Shown one piece after another: positions 14,201 through 25,629 of a DNA stretch of 64,000 bases (position 1 is its first letter; each line of letters opens with the position of its first letter). The notes below the pieces were generated by a model that saw nothing but the letters and a program-made list of their open reading frames with translations, searched no databases and was not told the DNA's origin. A program made the translations under genes and the position numbers. The stretch lies in NCBI RefSeq assembly GCF_001640805.2, contig NC_066849.1, forward strand, positions 26,927,778 through 26,991,777, given 5' to 3'. Origin of the DNA: Lates calcarifer. Its lineage: Eukaryota; Chordata; Actinopteri; Centropomidae.

Positions 14201-15259
14201 TTTAGTCTCTTCAGAATGATGATATCATATTAATATTATTATCCACCCACCTTATTATGCCTGTTACCACAATAGAAACGTAATTCAAAAAGGAATTTGT
14301 TTTGCTATCACTGATGTTGTCAGACCGGTTCAGTGCAATCAGCAGCTCAGAAAAAAAAATAAAAATACAAGTATTCAGTAACAAACCACACAGTCAGACC
14401 AGGTGTGCTGACCCCCCCCCCCTTCAGGTTCCTGCACAGGAATGTTTTCACTCAGCCAGGCGTAACTGACGTCTCTGTATTTGTTTTATCTCTCTACACT
14501 TCCCGCTCTCAGCTCCAATTGAACTGAAGATGTAGTTACACTCAAAAACACTCACAAACACAAAATACACCAAATTACTGTTCCTGCATAATGACTACTT
14601 TTACTTTTGATATGTTAAGGTTCAGCATTATCCTTTAACGTTGTAACATGTCAATGCGTAGCCACTCTAAGGCATTTTACAGACCGCTGGTTACTGAATC
14701 ATCCTCTATGAGCTCATCATGTGTTAATAATGAATAATGGCACCAGTCGTATAAATGTAGTAACAACAACAACAGTACTTAGTTACATTCTGTAATATTT
14801 ACCATGTTCAGCATCATAATTTAGCGTGTTAGCATGCTAACACTTGGTCGAATCAGATAATCAGTAAAGGTATTACACTTCATCCAGAGGAAAACATGAA
14901 CATCTGAACCACATTTCATGACAATCCTTGCACTAGCTATAAAGATATTTCAGTCTGGGCCGATTGATTATCAGTGTTTTTAAAATGATGACATAGTATG
15001 ACCTCTTTCCTCTCGTCTTCATCTCATTTCAGTGAACTCTACAAAGCCCCCAGTGAACTCCACTAAGATCTGCTTCTCTGAGAATCACTGTATGGACCAG
15101 ACGACATTTGGACTTGTTATCACTGGTGTCCTTCTATTTTTCAGTTTCTGTGTGGGCCTGTATTGCTGTGTTTCCAAATGCAGAGGAACACGATCTGCAA
15201 AGTCAATGGCTTCATACACTGCTCCTACTGAGCAGATAAAGATAGAACTAGTAGTTTAA
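4065..15259 (+). CDS. gene A: small type I membrane glycoprotein, unrecognised family (6 exons)
   Basis: Exons 4065-4122, 9843-9979, 10712-10831, 11733-11763, 12553-12597 and 15033-15259 all have GT/AG borders. They join to 618 coding bases (205 aa) with no frame break; intron phases are 1,0,0,1,1. Exons 1-2 encode a signal peptide with a hydrophobic core (about residues 11-29) and a likely cut after AGA near residue 32. The ectodomain has eight cysteines and about six N-glycosylation sequons (NGT, NCS, NRS and two NST among them). One membrane helix near residues 150-172 is followed by a cysteine-rich juxtamembrane stretch and a tail ending with ASYT, APT, EQIKIE, LVV. Start chosen because it follows a TATA box and opens the signal peptide. 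It is a paralogue of gene B, with identical phases and last-exon length. I know no named family that matches; function unknown. The 5.7-kb first intron holds MITE copies. Confidence 0.8.
4131..4158. repeat. (CA)n microsatellite
   Basis: An uninterrupted CA run starts just inside intron 1 of gene A, a few bases after the splice donor. Confidence 0.9.
7790..8030. mobile_element. MITE with inverted arms (copy 2)
   Basis: It carries 'cctgtttttgtcaatggagt' at the left (about 7808) and its complement at the right (about 8006-8027). The segment 7927-8000 is a direct copy of 2908-2980. Intronic to gene A. Confidence 0.65.
8252..8287. repeat. (CTG)12 trinucleotide repeat
   Basis: Twelve tandem CTG units inside intron 1 of gene A. 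In one frame they would read as leucines, but no exon signals surround them. Confidence 0.9.
10196..10400. mobile_element. MITE fragment (copy 3)
   Basis: Bases 10201-10260 match the 'cagaacacaggagctgctgg' arm of copy 1, and 10375-10395 carry the other end ('cctgtttttgtcagtggagt'). It lies in intron 2 of gene A. Confidence 0.55.
13230..13690. repeat. dispersed 'aagtaaaagtac' repeat
   Basis: A stretch dense in 'agtaaaagta' motifs, beginning with 'cagtggaggacggagtac' and ending near 'gtactgagttaccatctctg'. This is the look of a very common fish interspersed repeat. It sits in the last intron of gene A. Related pieces lie near 3.1, 3.7 and 22.5-22.9 kb. Confidence 0.5.
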
Positions 15260-15362
15260 AGAAGCATGGAGACAAGAAGGTCCAACATATAAGACCAAAG
15301 CCAATCTAAAAATGGCTGCTGTTGTATAATAATAATAATATATAATAATATCCTACCCACTG

Positions 15363-15368
15363 AATAAA
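15363..15368 (+). terminator. polyadenylation signal of gene A
   Basis: AATAAA lies about 104 bases after the gene A stop. A second AATAAA follows near 15402. Confidence 0.45.
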
Positions 15369-15481
15369 CACCTTAAAGATTAGTAAAATATAATGAAATA
15401 GCAATAAACAACATACGTGCCACATATACAACTAACTATTAAAAGGAAATAATATTTTTATGGATACAGTAAATTATTACA

Positions 15482-15482
<1 letters not shown>

Positions 15483-15514
<32 letters not shown>
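15483..15514. repeat. (TTA)n microsatellite
   Basis: About ten tandem TTA units, directly before a LINE-like remnant. Confidence 0.9.
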
Positions 15515-15515
<1 letters not shown>

Positions 15516-15534
15516 AAATACAAATCTAAAATGG

Positions 15535-15785
15535 GGTGCAGGATGGAGCGGGGGTGTCCGGGTTCAGCCTTAGAGACTGGGTGAGGAGCTCAGATATCCA
15601 GAGTGAGCAGAGCCACTGCTCCTTGTCAAAAGGAGCCAGTTGAGGTGGTTCAGGCATCTGGTTAGGATGCTCCTAGACGCCTTCCTTTGGAGGTTTTCCA
15701 GAGGAGACCCCAGGGTAGACCCAGAACATGTCTGAGGTACCCTGCTTAGCCTGCTGCCACCACTACCCAAACCTGGATAAGTGGA
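15535..15785 (+). mobile_element. LINE 3'-end remnant (Rex/RTE-like)
   Basis: Phrases such as 'aggagccagttgaggtgg', 'catctggttaggatgctcct' and the ending 'cctggataagtggaagaa' match the typical 3' end of a fish non-LTR retrotransposon. All frames are broken by stops. The family is judged from memory of the general pattern, so the clade is uncertain. Confidence 0.55.
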
Positions 15786-15799
15786 AGAATCTAAAACGC

Positions 15800-18700
15800 T
15801 GGTTTGAAGATTAGTTTAAACTTGATAACAGGTTGATCAAGAGTCCAGTTGCCCGAAGAGAGACAGTCAATCCATTTTATGCTCACTGATTCACTGATTT
15901 TTTAAACTCATTTTAACAGGATTCAAAGGGAAAGGAAATCATTTTCTATATAATGGAGTTTTTAGATCCATTTTTTGTCCGTTTCTGAAATATTTTTAAC
16001 ACGTGGTCAACCTGGTCAGTGGAGACCAGGATGGACCTTTCAGAGAGTCTCAAGTTCATTTAGTGTTTTGATATCCACAGAAAACGCAATTTATGCGGAT
16101 AATCAGAGCAGAATTCACATAAAACCAGTGTCGAAAAGCTGAAAAACCAGTATGTAAGCCAAGCTAATCAGCTGCGAGCTGTAGCTTCATATTTACTGTA
16201 CAAACATGAGAGTGGTATCAGGCTGAACATCTAACTCTCGACAAGAAAGAGAATAAAAAGAGAAAAAGTTATGAGTCCATTAAACCACGTCAACTGTTTC
16301 AGTGTATTAGAAACACAGAGCAGTGTGTCATCTGCATAACAGCTGATGCCACATCCGTTATGAAGCACGGGGGCAGAAAATATGCAGCAGTAAAATGGGT
16401 TCAGACAACTTGAACAGATGAGTTATAGGTTATGGATTATGGGTATTGAAATATGAAATTGGTCGCCAATGCAGATTGTCTTTCATTTTCTCCGCCTCGT
16501 TACTGTTTTAGTCAATCACATGTTTATTTCTCTCTTCGGGGTTTCTCTAACTCAATAACCGGGGACGGAAGTTTTCATTGACAAATATAAGCTTTACAGA
16601 TTTCCCTGCGAGACTTCCCCTCTTGCACAATCTAAGTAACATTTGAGTCATATGAAAAACTGTCCGTGAGCGAGTGTATGAATGATTTGCCGAGAGTATA
16701 TCATGATGACTAAGCTAACAGACAGCTCAAAGGTTAGCATGTCCCTGTGCACATCAAACTTTTATCAAACTGTACCGCCAGTCTTTGCTTCCAGTCCTGA
16801 AACTGGAACAACATGGTGGCAGCTCTGAAACCATCAGATTTCTCCCAAACTTACCCAGCAGTAGCAGTTTCTGTATAAAAATGGTACTAGACATAGACCA
16901 TGTTGTTGCAGAATCGTACGTATCGGTTAAACCGAACAAAACTTTACAAAAGCTCTTCTTGAGCTTTGGGGTTCACGGGCAACTAGCCGCAGTATTGTTT
17001 CCTAACTGTTTGCTGACTTCTCTGGTTCCCCTTTGACCAGGCTCAGGAGATTCACAGTGAATGTTTTCCTCTGAATCAAGCAACAGTAGGATGCTGCAAT
17101 TTTGCGTTGTCTGGTTGTTAAAAAACAAACAAACAAAAAAAAAAACTACTGATTGTAGAATCTGGTTAAAGATTCTAGCATTTTTGCAGATTCTTAAACA
17201 GAATTGGTGCCCTGACACACCAAGCTGACTTCAAAAAACTAGTAAACAAAGGACAACACTACACTGTTTAACAATTTGTATCCACATAGTGTTTTCTGAT
17301 CATTTCAGCAACATTACAGTGGAACAGAAAAACCTTCCCTTTTTCAAATTCACAATACTGTTCATTTAATTTATTTAGCTCATGAAAAATCAGTTTACTT
17401 ACTTGTTCCAAATGTTTAAAGCTAAACCTAACTGAATTCTAAAAAACAACATCAGGCTCTGATTCAATACTCAATCCAGATTTGATCCAGATCAAACCAC
17501 AATCCTAGACCCAACAGTCCTCAGTAACCAGTGTTTGGCTTGGTGTATCAGGGCTTTCAGCTCAAATCCTAAATCCCAAAATCATACCAGCTTGTGACTA
17601 CGCTCTTGGTGAAAGTCCAGAGGTCACAAATAAAATGATCAAAAAATGATCTATGGGTGATTGATAAGGGAATGGATATAAAGAGGCTGATTTTTTAAAA
17701 TGCTCTCAACACTCTTTGTCAGTGTTCAGGGAACATGCCAGTTTATCTGAATGTTACCAGTCACCACATGATGTGGTTTTTAGACTGTCACATGATAAAC
17801 TGTGTTATTGCTCTTCAGCTGTGGAAGTTGGGAGGTTTATTTATATCTGATGGTTTCCTTGTTGTACAGAGAGTTATTTATAGAGATATTTATATTTGTC
17901 TATATTTAAAAACTCTAACAATGTACAAGCTTGAAGTTTGAGTTTACTCCAGCTCAAACATTTTCTCTCAGGGCTTCTGGACTTGTTCGACCAGAAATCA
18001 TCTTGATGATGTTTTTATGTCAGCACGTCCTCTTTTTATTTGCTCTGCTTTTGCTTGGGTTTATTTTATATCAGGGGTTAATTTCATTTTTTTAATCAAA
18101 CAGTAAACATAGTACTGGTATGAAGGTTTTATGTCAAATATGTTTTATATCATGTGAAATCAACTGCACAGTTTCTGTTACTTAAAGCTGCATTATCTGA
18201 TGGAAGGATTATAATGAAGGATTGCTGATAATTAATCTTTTGAAAACTGACCCTAAAGTGATAGTGACTGTGGTGTTGAAGCTGTAACCAGCAAATCTCA
18301 GACCGTAGAATCTGCTTCAAAACCAAAACAAGGAGCTAAAAGAAGCTTAAAAAGCTTTGTAAAGTTACAGAGATGGAGAGAAGTGACTCCTTTTTAATTA
18401 CACTCTCATTTATCTGTTCTTAATGTAGACATTTTGATTAAAGCAGCTTTAAAAACAGGGCTGGCTGAATCTGTGTAAATTAGTGATTCTTTTAACCCCC
18501 ACATGGAAATCACTGTGGTGCAGTTTATTTGGGTGCGTGGTGTTTGGTGATATGCAAAGCAAGTGCTAAAAGATTATATGGCTTGCTATTTATATATCTT
18601 GCTTTATTTGTGCTCAGTATTTGTATTTTCTGTTTAAAATAAAATGATCTGAGCTCATTCGTCTGTCTCAGTGGTCTCTTTTTAACGGTAAAATAACAAT

Positions 18701-19970
18701 ATCTCAAACATTAATGTGGTGGAACTTACTGATAAGTAAAATTCTACATATAACACCTTTAAATGTTTATGTTCAAAAACACAAGATCTGTGTTTATTAT
18801 CACTGTCAATTTCAAGCACTAAGTATTAACGCAGGTCATTTATCAAACCTTTGTGATGCTGTTAAATACTTTGTTTACGTCAGTAATGCTTAAAAACGCA
18901 ACAGGAAGCAGGTTTAAAGGACAGTACTGATGCTGAAGTGTACAATTTCCAGGTTTACATTTACATTTGAGCTAAGTAAGTGATGGAAATATAACTGACC
19001 GGCTGAATGATTATGTCCACCACTGCCCTCACTTCTTTCAAAATCAATCAGCCAAATGTATTATAACGCTGAAGGGGACGTCCCTGTGACAAAACACAAC
19101 CACATCCATTCATAATCCAGTCATATGTCAGGTTTCTATCTCGAGGGCCGCTGCAGAGGTGAAAGGGTAATATTGTGTTTATCGCTGCAGTGAACTTTGT
19201 TGTTTGTTCAAGTTTGGCTCATTATTTATTTCCCTAACGGCTCCTGTGAGCGGCTCGTTCTCACTGCTCATGTGAAGAGGGGTGGATTCAGGTTCAGGCA
19301 CATTTACAGAGAGAGAGCCAACAGCTCCGACCAAGAGCAGCAGAAACCTCAGCTGAGTACTCTGCATAATCCTGCAGATAAACAAATGTATGTAAATAGC
19401 CTCTGCAGACAAGCAGAGAGGAGAACTGTTCAACTGTTTACTGTCTCTTCCACCTCACCTGTGACTGTCATAGATGGTTTGTAACACTGAGAGGTGCTCC
19501 AACAAAGCTGAAACAAGTGGCAACACTCACACCATTAAAATGTTAAGCAGCAATAACCAGAATAAATACTCATGACAGTCTTAAATAATGAATCCAGGTT
19601 AGAGTTTACAGTAGGAACAGACAGGTCGCACACAGAACAGCAGAGCAGAGCCTCTTCAGCTCAGGCCTGTGACTAAGCAGGAAAGATTTCCAGCTCACTC
19701 TACAACACAACCCTCACAACTCAAGACCTGAGGCAGACTGAAACAATAACTGACTCCAGTCCAGGCCGCTCTGTTTACACAAACCACCACCCCACTAATG
19801 GGTGTAGTTAGAGAGTCTTTCAGAGTTAATCACCCCTTTAAGTGTTTGTTTAGTAGTTGGTTTAAGCTGGAGGAGTTACAAGAATCACAGCTGTCACAGA
19901 CGATTAGCTCAGAAACAATGATGCAAATGCAAAGTTTGTGTTTGTGTTGAACAGGAGCAGTTAATCCTGT
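15800..19970. other. intergenic, AT-rich
   Basis: No exon supported by splice sites plus protein-like sequence was found. A minus-strand frame at 19179-19433 starts with a leucine-rich stretch but has no supporting context. An AATAAA near 18639 followed by T-rich sequence could be a distal polyadenylation site on the plus strand. Confidence 0.4.
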
Positions 19971-19985
19971 GTGTGTGGGCAGTAC

Positions 19986-21060
19986 CTGCTCGTCCTCGCT
20001 CGTCTCCATCACCTCCTCTCTTTCTCTCAGTCTCCTCATCTCGTCCCGTATCTCTTTCTTCGATCGATGCAGCCTCTTCAGTTTTCTCTGTGGCAGAGAG
20101 GAAAGTAAACACAGGGTTAGTTCACATGCAAATGCTAACGGTCTAAGTTGTAGCCAGTGTTCTGTGATGTGTGTTGGTGTCTGTTGATAATACTCAGTAC
20201 TTACATATACACATCTGTGCAGCTGTGTGTGTGTGTGTGTGTGACCATGGGTCCAAAGCCAGCTCCTGTAACAACAAACATTAAGTTTTTCACTGGAAAA
20301 CACACTGACAACCAGAAGTCCATTCATTCCTATGGAAACATTTAATCTGCAATAAGTTCAACAAACTCCTCCTTGCGTTTTTTTTCTATCCAGAATTTAT
20401 TTATGCTGAAACTTTGAACTTTTGTTTTTGTTTTGTTCGTCAGTCTGTATGCACTATGAACCACAGGAAGCTAGCACAAACACGGTTTAGCTACCTTTAT
20501 TTCACTACACCTGGAAGTCCATTCTCCTCATTGTTCATAAGACATGAGGGCAAAACACAGTCAATAAGAATTTAAACTGGTGTTTCTCTTCATCCATATT
20601 CACATGCATTTCTGTGCGTTGAACACTAGGGATTGTTTTTACTACACAACACGGAATCACGGACACAAATCAAACCTGCGTATGCTAGCTAGCTAAACGG
20701 CTACAGGACACTATTAGCTTTATTAGCTTTTAGCACTTAACAGTCAATTTACTGTAATTAAACCTTCACTAAATACTCTCTGAACGAAGTAGAGTTAATA
20801 TGAAACAAAGCAACATCATTAGTTTTCATTCATATAAAAAAAACGTGTAAAACATTTTATTTAGCTTGCTAGCTAGCTAGTTAATTAGCTCACCTAGCCG
20901 TCATTACGTCGGCTCCTGGTTAACACAGCGCGGCCGGACAGGAGCTGCTAATTAGCCGATGTCTGTGAATGAATGACCCTGAACTACAAACAGTCTGCTA
21001 GCTTCAGTCTCTACTCACCTGTATCTCGCTCCTGCGGATTCAACTTCCGGTCCGGTTTGG
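19986..21060 (-). CDS. possible 5' end of an unrecognised minus-strand gene
   Basis: A minus-strand exon from 20087 to 19986 (102 bases) has an acceptor (CCACAG) before it and a donor (CAG then GTACTG) after it. An upstream exon ends at 21019 with an excellent donor (ACAG then GTGAGT). If joined they read on in one frame, giving a highly charged run (KKEIRDEMRRLREREEV) of likely coiled coil. A stop (TGA) lies in that frame in the upstream exon, so translation would have to start at the internal ATG at 20039 (MRRLREREEV...). No downstream exon could be found, so the product is unknown. CpG-rich sequence near 20.9-21.3 kb fits a promoter. Confidence 0.3.
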
Positions 21061-21089
21061 TTACAGAATCAAAGAGTTCTCAGTGAGGA

Positions 21090-21164
21090 CAAGATAGTTC
21101 ACTCCGCCCACTCGGCGACACCCGCAGTGACGCAGCTGATCGGATGAGAAAGTGAACTATCTTG
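21090..21164. promoter_or_regulatory. 14-base inverted repeat in a CpG-rich promoter-like region
   Basis: CAAGATAGTTCACT at 21090-21103 is exactly complemented at 21151-21164, with 47 bases between. It lies just upstream of the candidate minus-strand first exon ending at 21019. It may be a binding-site pair or a decayed element end. Confidence 0.5.
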
Positions 21165-21639
21165 GCGTCCTGTAGTATCTTTGCGGAAGCTCGTTACTCC
21201 ATGATTTTACTCATGTTAGCTAAACCCGGAGCCCGCAGCGGTGGGTGCGGCCATGCTGCAGAGCAAACCCACCATCTGGCCACCGGGAAACGTCCCGGTG
21301 CTCCCGACGGGCTGTCCGCCACTGGACACACAATAATAACAACGGTACAGAAGAGTAGGACTAACAACATGCAGGTGTGCACCACTCAGCCAATCAGGAC
21401 TGAGTCAGGGAGAGTCTGTAGAGATTGTAGGTGGGAGACAGGACTTTTTATACAGTTGTAGTAAACATTTGAACGCAGCTTCTGTTACATGTAATGGAGT
21501 ATTTTTATCTCTTTTAAATAATAATAATAAATAATATTATTTCTTTCATTATTTAACATGCTAGACTTGTGCTTTTGGTTTTTCTTGCTACAGAAAGTGT
21601 TTGTCACAGGACCATGAAATAACAAATACCAGGTAACAC

Positions 21640-21641
<2 letters not shown>

Positions 21642-21674
<33 letters not shown>
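21642..21674. repeat. (TG)n microsatellite
   Basis: Uninterrupted TG run in the region upstream of gene B. Confidence 0.9.
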
Positions 21675-21677
<3 letters not shown>

Positions 21678-22091
21678 AGAGGGTGGAGCTATAAGCTGCC
21701 GCTCGAGCTGGAGAAAATGTGTGTGTAGTTCTGATAGTTATGATGGTGGGTGCATTATTATTTGACATAATAAGAGGCATGCAGGGGAAATGCCCCGGGA
21801 GGGTTTATATGTCAGATTGTGCAGTGATGGACTCACTCAGAAACTCCTCACTCTCTGCTTTGTGCGGAGTTAAAGAGTCCACTGTTGTCGGAGAGGATGT
21901 GGCGGTTCTCTGTTCCCACGCTGCCTCTCGGCTCTTCCTCTCATCACTGTCTCCGCTGTGCAGTGAGAGGGTGTCACAGAGCCAGGTCTGCAGGGCGGGA
22001 CCGCGGGATAACGAGGAAATAAGTTGTCGCTGCCACCGGTGAGCTCATTCACTGAGACGCTCCCAGAGGCTGCGGGTCCGCTGCAGACAGC

Positions 22092-25000
22092 ATGAAACTG
22101 AAAACCGTCCTCCAGGTGCTCCGCGAGGTTCTCTCTCTAGGTAAGTTTCAGCCGCAGGAGCGCGCGTGCTGCCGACAGACCAGACTCATGTTATTCAGGT
22201 CAGTTCATTTCAAGTCACCGTAGACAGTCAGACAGTGAGACAGAGCCGAGGAAAACAGAAATAAACTGAGAGAGAAAGCAGCATGAATTCTCCAGAAACA
22301 TGTTGGGCATCGATCAGTGAAGTGCGCAGTTTGTGTTCAGATCAGCTCTGGGGTTTTTCCACCTGAGAATAAACCCGCACAGCCCTGAGCTGGAGCCGTG
22401 CTCCTCTGGTCTTTTGCATACACTGGTTAGTTTTGCATGTTTATAAGCAGTTTACAGATTTCACACTCACTTATTAGAACCAGTGGTGGAATCTATCTAA
22501 GAACATGCACTGAAGTAACTCAGAGTACCTGTCCTTTACTCGTTTTCTTTGATGTATCTCTGCCTCAGAGCTTGAAGCAGCTGTTTTCCTGAGCTCATGA
22601 AAACAGACTTATTTACATATTAGTGATTTGACAGGACAGACACGTCACAGATGTGTTATAGTTTACAGGATGTGCTGCATTGCTGTAGATGAAGAAGTTA
22701 AAATCAGCTTCACCTTAAAGAGCTACAGCAACACACACATTAATGCAGCAGTAATATTCATCATTCATATAAATCTGATTTAAGCTGCTACAGAACAAGT
22801 ACTTTTACTTTACTGATACTTTTACTTAGTTTAAGTATTTTATTATTTTTACTTATGCACCTTCACATGCAGTGGAGCTCAGTGTTTTCCTGTGCTGTTG
22901 CTTCTTTTACCTGAATAAATGAAGTTTAATGATACTTTATGTGTTAAGAATAAGGGCAGAAGGACTAGTCCTGTCAGCAATCTGCATCTGTTTTTACGTC
23001 TACACACACACACACACACACACACACAGTGGCAGGGGCCTCCCCCAGCACTCTGTGAAAGCTCAGAAATGCCTGGAGCTGTGTGTCAAGCAACATGAAC
23101 GTCAGGAGGAATTTACCAGGAGGGGGAGCGTTGGTGGTTTATGGTTGTAGTTTGACCTGTGTAATTTACCTCATTTACCAGGGTATTTACAATAATTAGA
23201 CTCTAAGTGAAGCACAGCTGCATTTACTGCTGCTGAGTGTAATCGACTTAGTCATGTCTGGTTGCACACTTGTGGTTGTGTGTGTGAGTGTGTGTGTGTT
23301 TGCTTGGAAAGACGCATGTAAAGAGGATGCAGTGTGAAGCGTGTGTGACTGAAATAATATAAATGAGGATAATCTGGTTCGAGGCACCGCGTCCTCTCAG
23401 TTTGAGGTTTTGGTGGGTGTGGTTCCAGACAAGTTAAAGTGTGTGCAGTTGTTTTAAGGAATTCCTGGAAATGCTTCCATGGAATATTCTTCTGAAAGTC
23501 GGGGGCTTTCCACCTGTTCATGAGGTTAAAGGTCACGCTGCGGTCTGTGAGTAGGTCAGTAAAAGTGATCAATACCTCAAGTATCAATTCTACCTGAGCT
23601 GTGTTTCGTTTTCGTTCGAGTCAGCACCAAACACGTGTTTTCAGAGCGGCCTTCTCTGACTCTGCTGCTGCTCATCCTCTCATCTTTAAGACCTCACTGA
23701 AATTAAATGGTCATAAACAGTGAAGCCTCCTGCTGAAGCTACCTGATTATCATCTGATGTCAGTGGGTGAGTCAATCTGAGCCTGAATGTCATTGATAAT
23801 GTATCACAGATGAGTCAGGGACAGATACTGTTAGGCTGCAGTTAAAGACACTGATTTAAAGGATCACCCTGGTTTAGTTTAACCTGCTGTATTTCCTATA
23901 AATGTGGCTTCAGTGGCTCAAACTGCCTCCTTTGTTTCTGGGAGATGAGAAGTCGTGCAGGTCCACAGAATATCAGCTCGAGTCTCCTCCAGTTTTTCAA
24001 ACGCTCGTCTCTGAGTCTGTGCAGGGTGGGTCCTCCATGGATCTGGCTTGATCTGAATCATCCCACAGATGCAGGATGCATTGGGAGCATTGCCCTGCCA
24101 GGGGAGGCCCCTGCCATAGGGGTTAAAGTGTGTGCAGTTGTTTTAAGGAATTCCTGGAAATGCTTCCATGGAATATTCTTCTGAAAGTCGGGGACTTTCA
24201 GGTCAGACTGCGGTCTGTGAGTAGGTCAGTAAAAGTGATCAATACCTCAAGTATCAATTCAACCCGAGCTGTGTTTCGTTTTCGTTCATGAGCGTAAAAT
24301 GAGTCAAAACCAAAAATGAAAAAAAAAAAAAAAAAAGATTTGTCTCATGTTGGATTCTGCTCAGATACATGAACACATCAAGAGTTCAGTTCAGGGACCG
24401 CTCTGGAGAAGCAGGTGTTCTGGATCTTTGGTCCTGTAACACCTGCTACAGCAAAGAAGACAGACAGGTGAGTTTCACCTTTCAGATGTGATCCAGTGTG
24501 GGCAGAGGGATTATATATTCTCATGTCCCATCTTTAAGATGAGAACAGGAAAAACAGGAGTCAGGAAGTGAAACTTCTTGTCGTCTGTTCGTCACAGAAT
24601 ATCATCTAATGTCAGTGGGTGAGTCAATCTGAGCCTGAATGTCATTGATAATGTATCACAGATGAGTCAGGGACAGATACTGTTAGGCTGCAGTTAAAGA
24701 CACTGATTTAAAGGATCACCCTGGTTTAGTTTAACCTGCTGTATTTCCTATAAATGTGGCTTCAGTGGCTCAAACTGCCTCCTTTGTTTCTGGGAGATGA
24801 GAAGTCGTGCAGGTCCACAGAATATCAGCTCGAGTTTCCTCCAGTTTTCCACATAAACAGATGAATCATTTGAAAAACTGACGACTATAATAAATGATTG
24901 ACATTAGGACTGATTTATTTGGATCCACATTCAGGGCTGACCCGTTCCTTCCAAAAGAAACATGTCGAGATCGGACTGACAGTAACGTTAACGTCCTTAC

Positions 25001-25593
25001 TTTTAAAATAAATAAATGCTTTCTGAGTTTGTCTCAGCTGCTGCTTCTTGTCAAATGCTGCGTTCAGGGCACGTTGGAAAGTCCAAAATTGCGAGTTCTG
25101 ACTTGGAAAAAAAATGATGTGAATGCATGAACATGGCAGAGTTTTCTGAACCACAGCAACAACCTGCAACTGCATGTTTAAGACACAAACGCAGTGTGAA
25201 GATGTTGCTGTTGGCAGCCATGTTGTTTTCGTGTGAACGCACATTTTTCAGAGCTTGGAATTTCCTGCTCAGAAGTTCACCGTCGTCCTGAACGCAGCGT
25301 AATCCTCGGTGGATCGTAGATGAATTTCAGGCCCTGCCCTCCTGCCCTGCAGTAACCCCAGTTTTCCCGCCTTTCAGCCACCTGACTCTGTCTCCTCCTC
25401 CGCCCTGCTCCCAGTTCTCCCAGTATATACACCAACCGTCTGCTTCACATGTTTGTTTCTGGGGTTTTTACCTGCCTGTTACCAACCACAGCCCACGCCC
25501 TCACCTCCTGTTTACTCTTACCTACGTCTACCTGTCTACCTGCGGACCAGTGCTCCCCACTCATGTGAAATAGTTGCATAAAAAGTGTGTTTT

Positions 25594-25629
<36 letters not shown>

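Noticed and set aside
19179..19433. Minus-strand frame starting with a leucine-rich, signal-like stretch
   Set aside because: No promoter, splice partner or paralogue was seen, and the rest of the frame is not protein-like.
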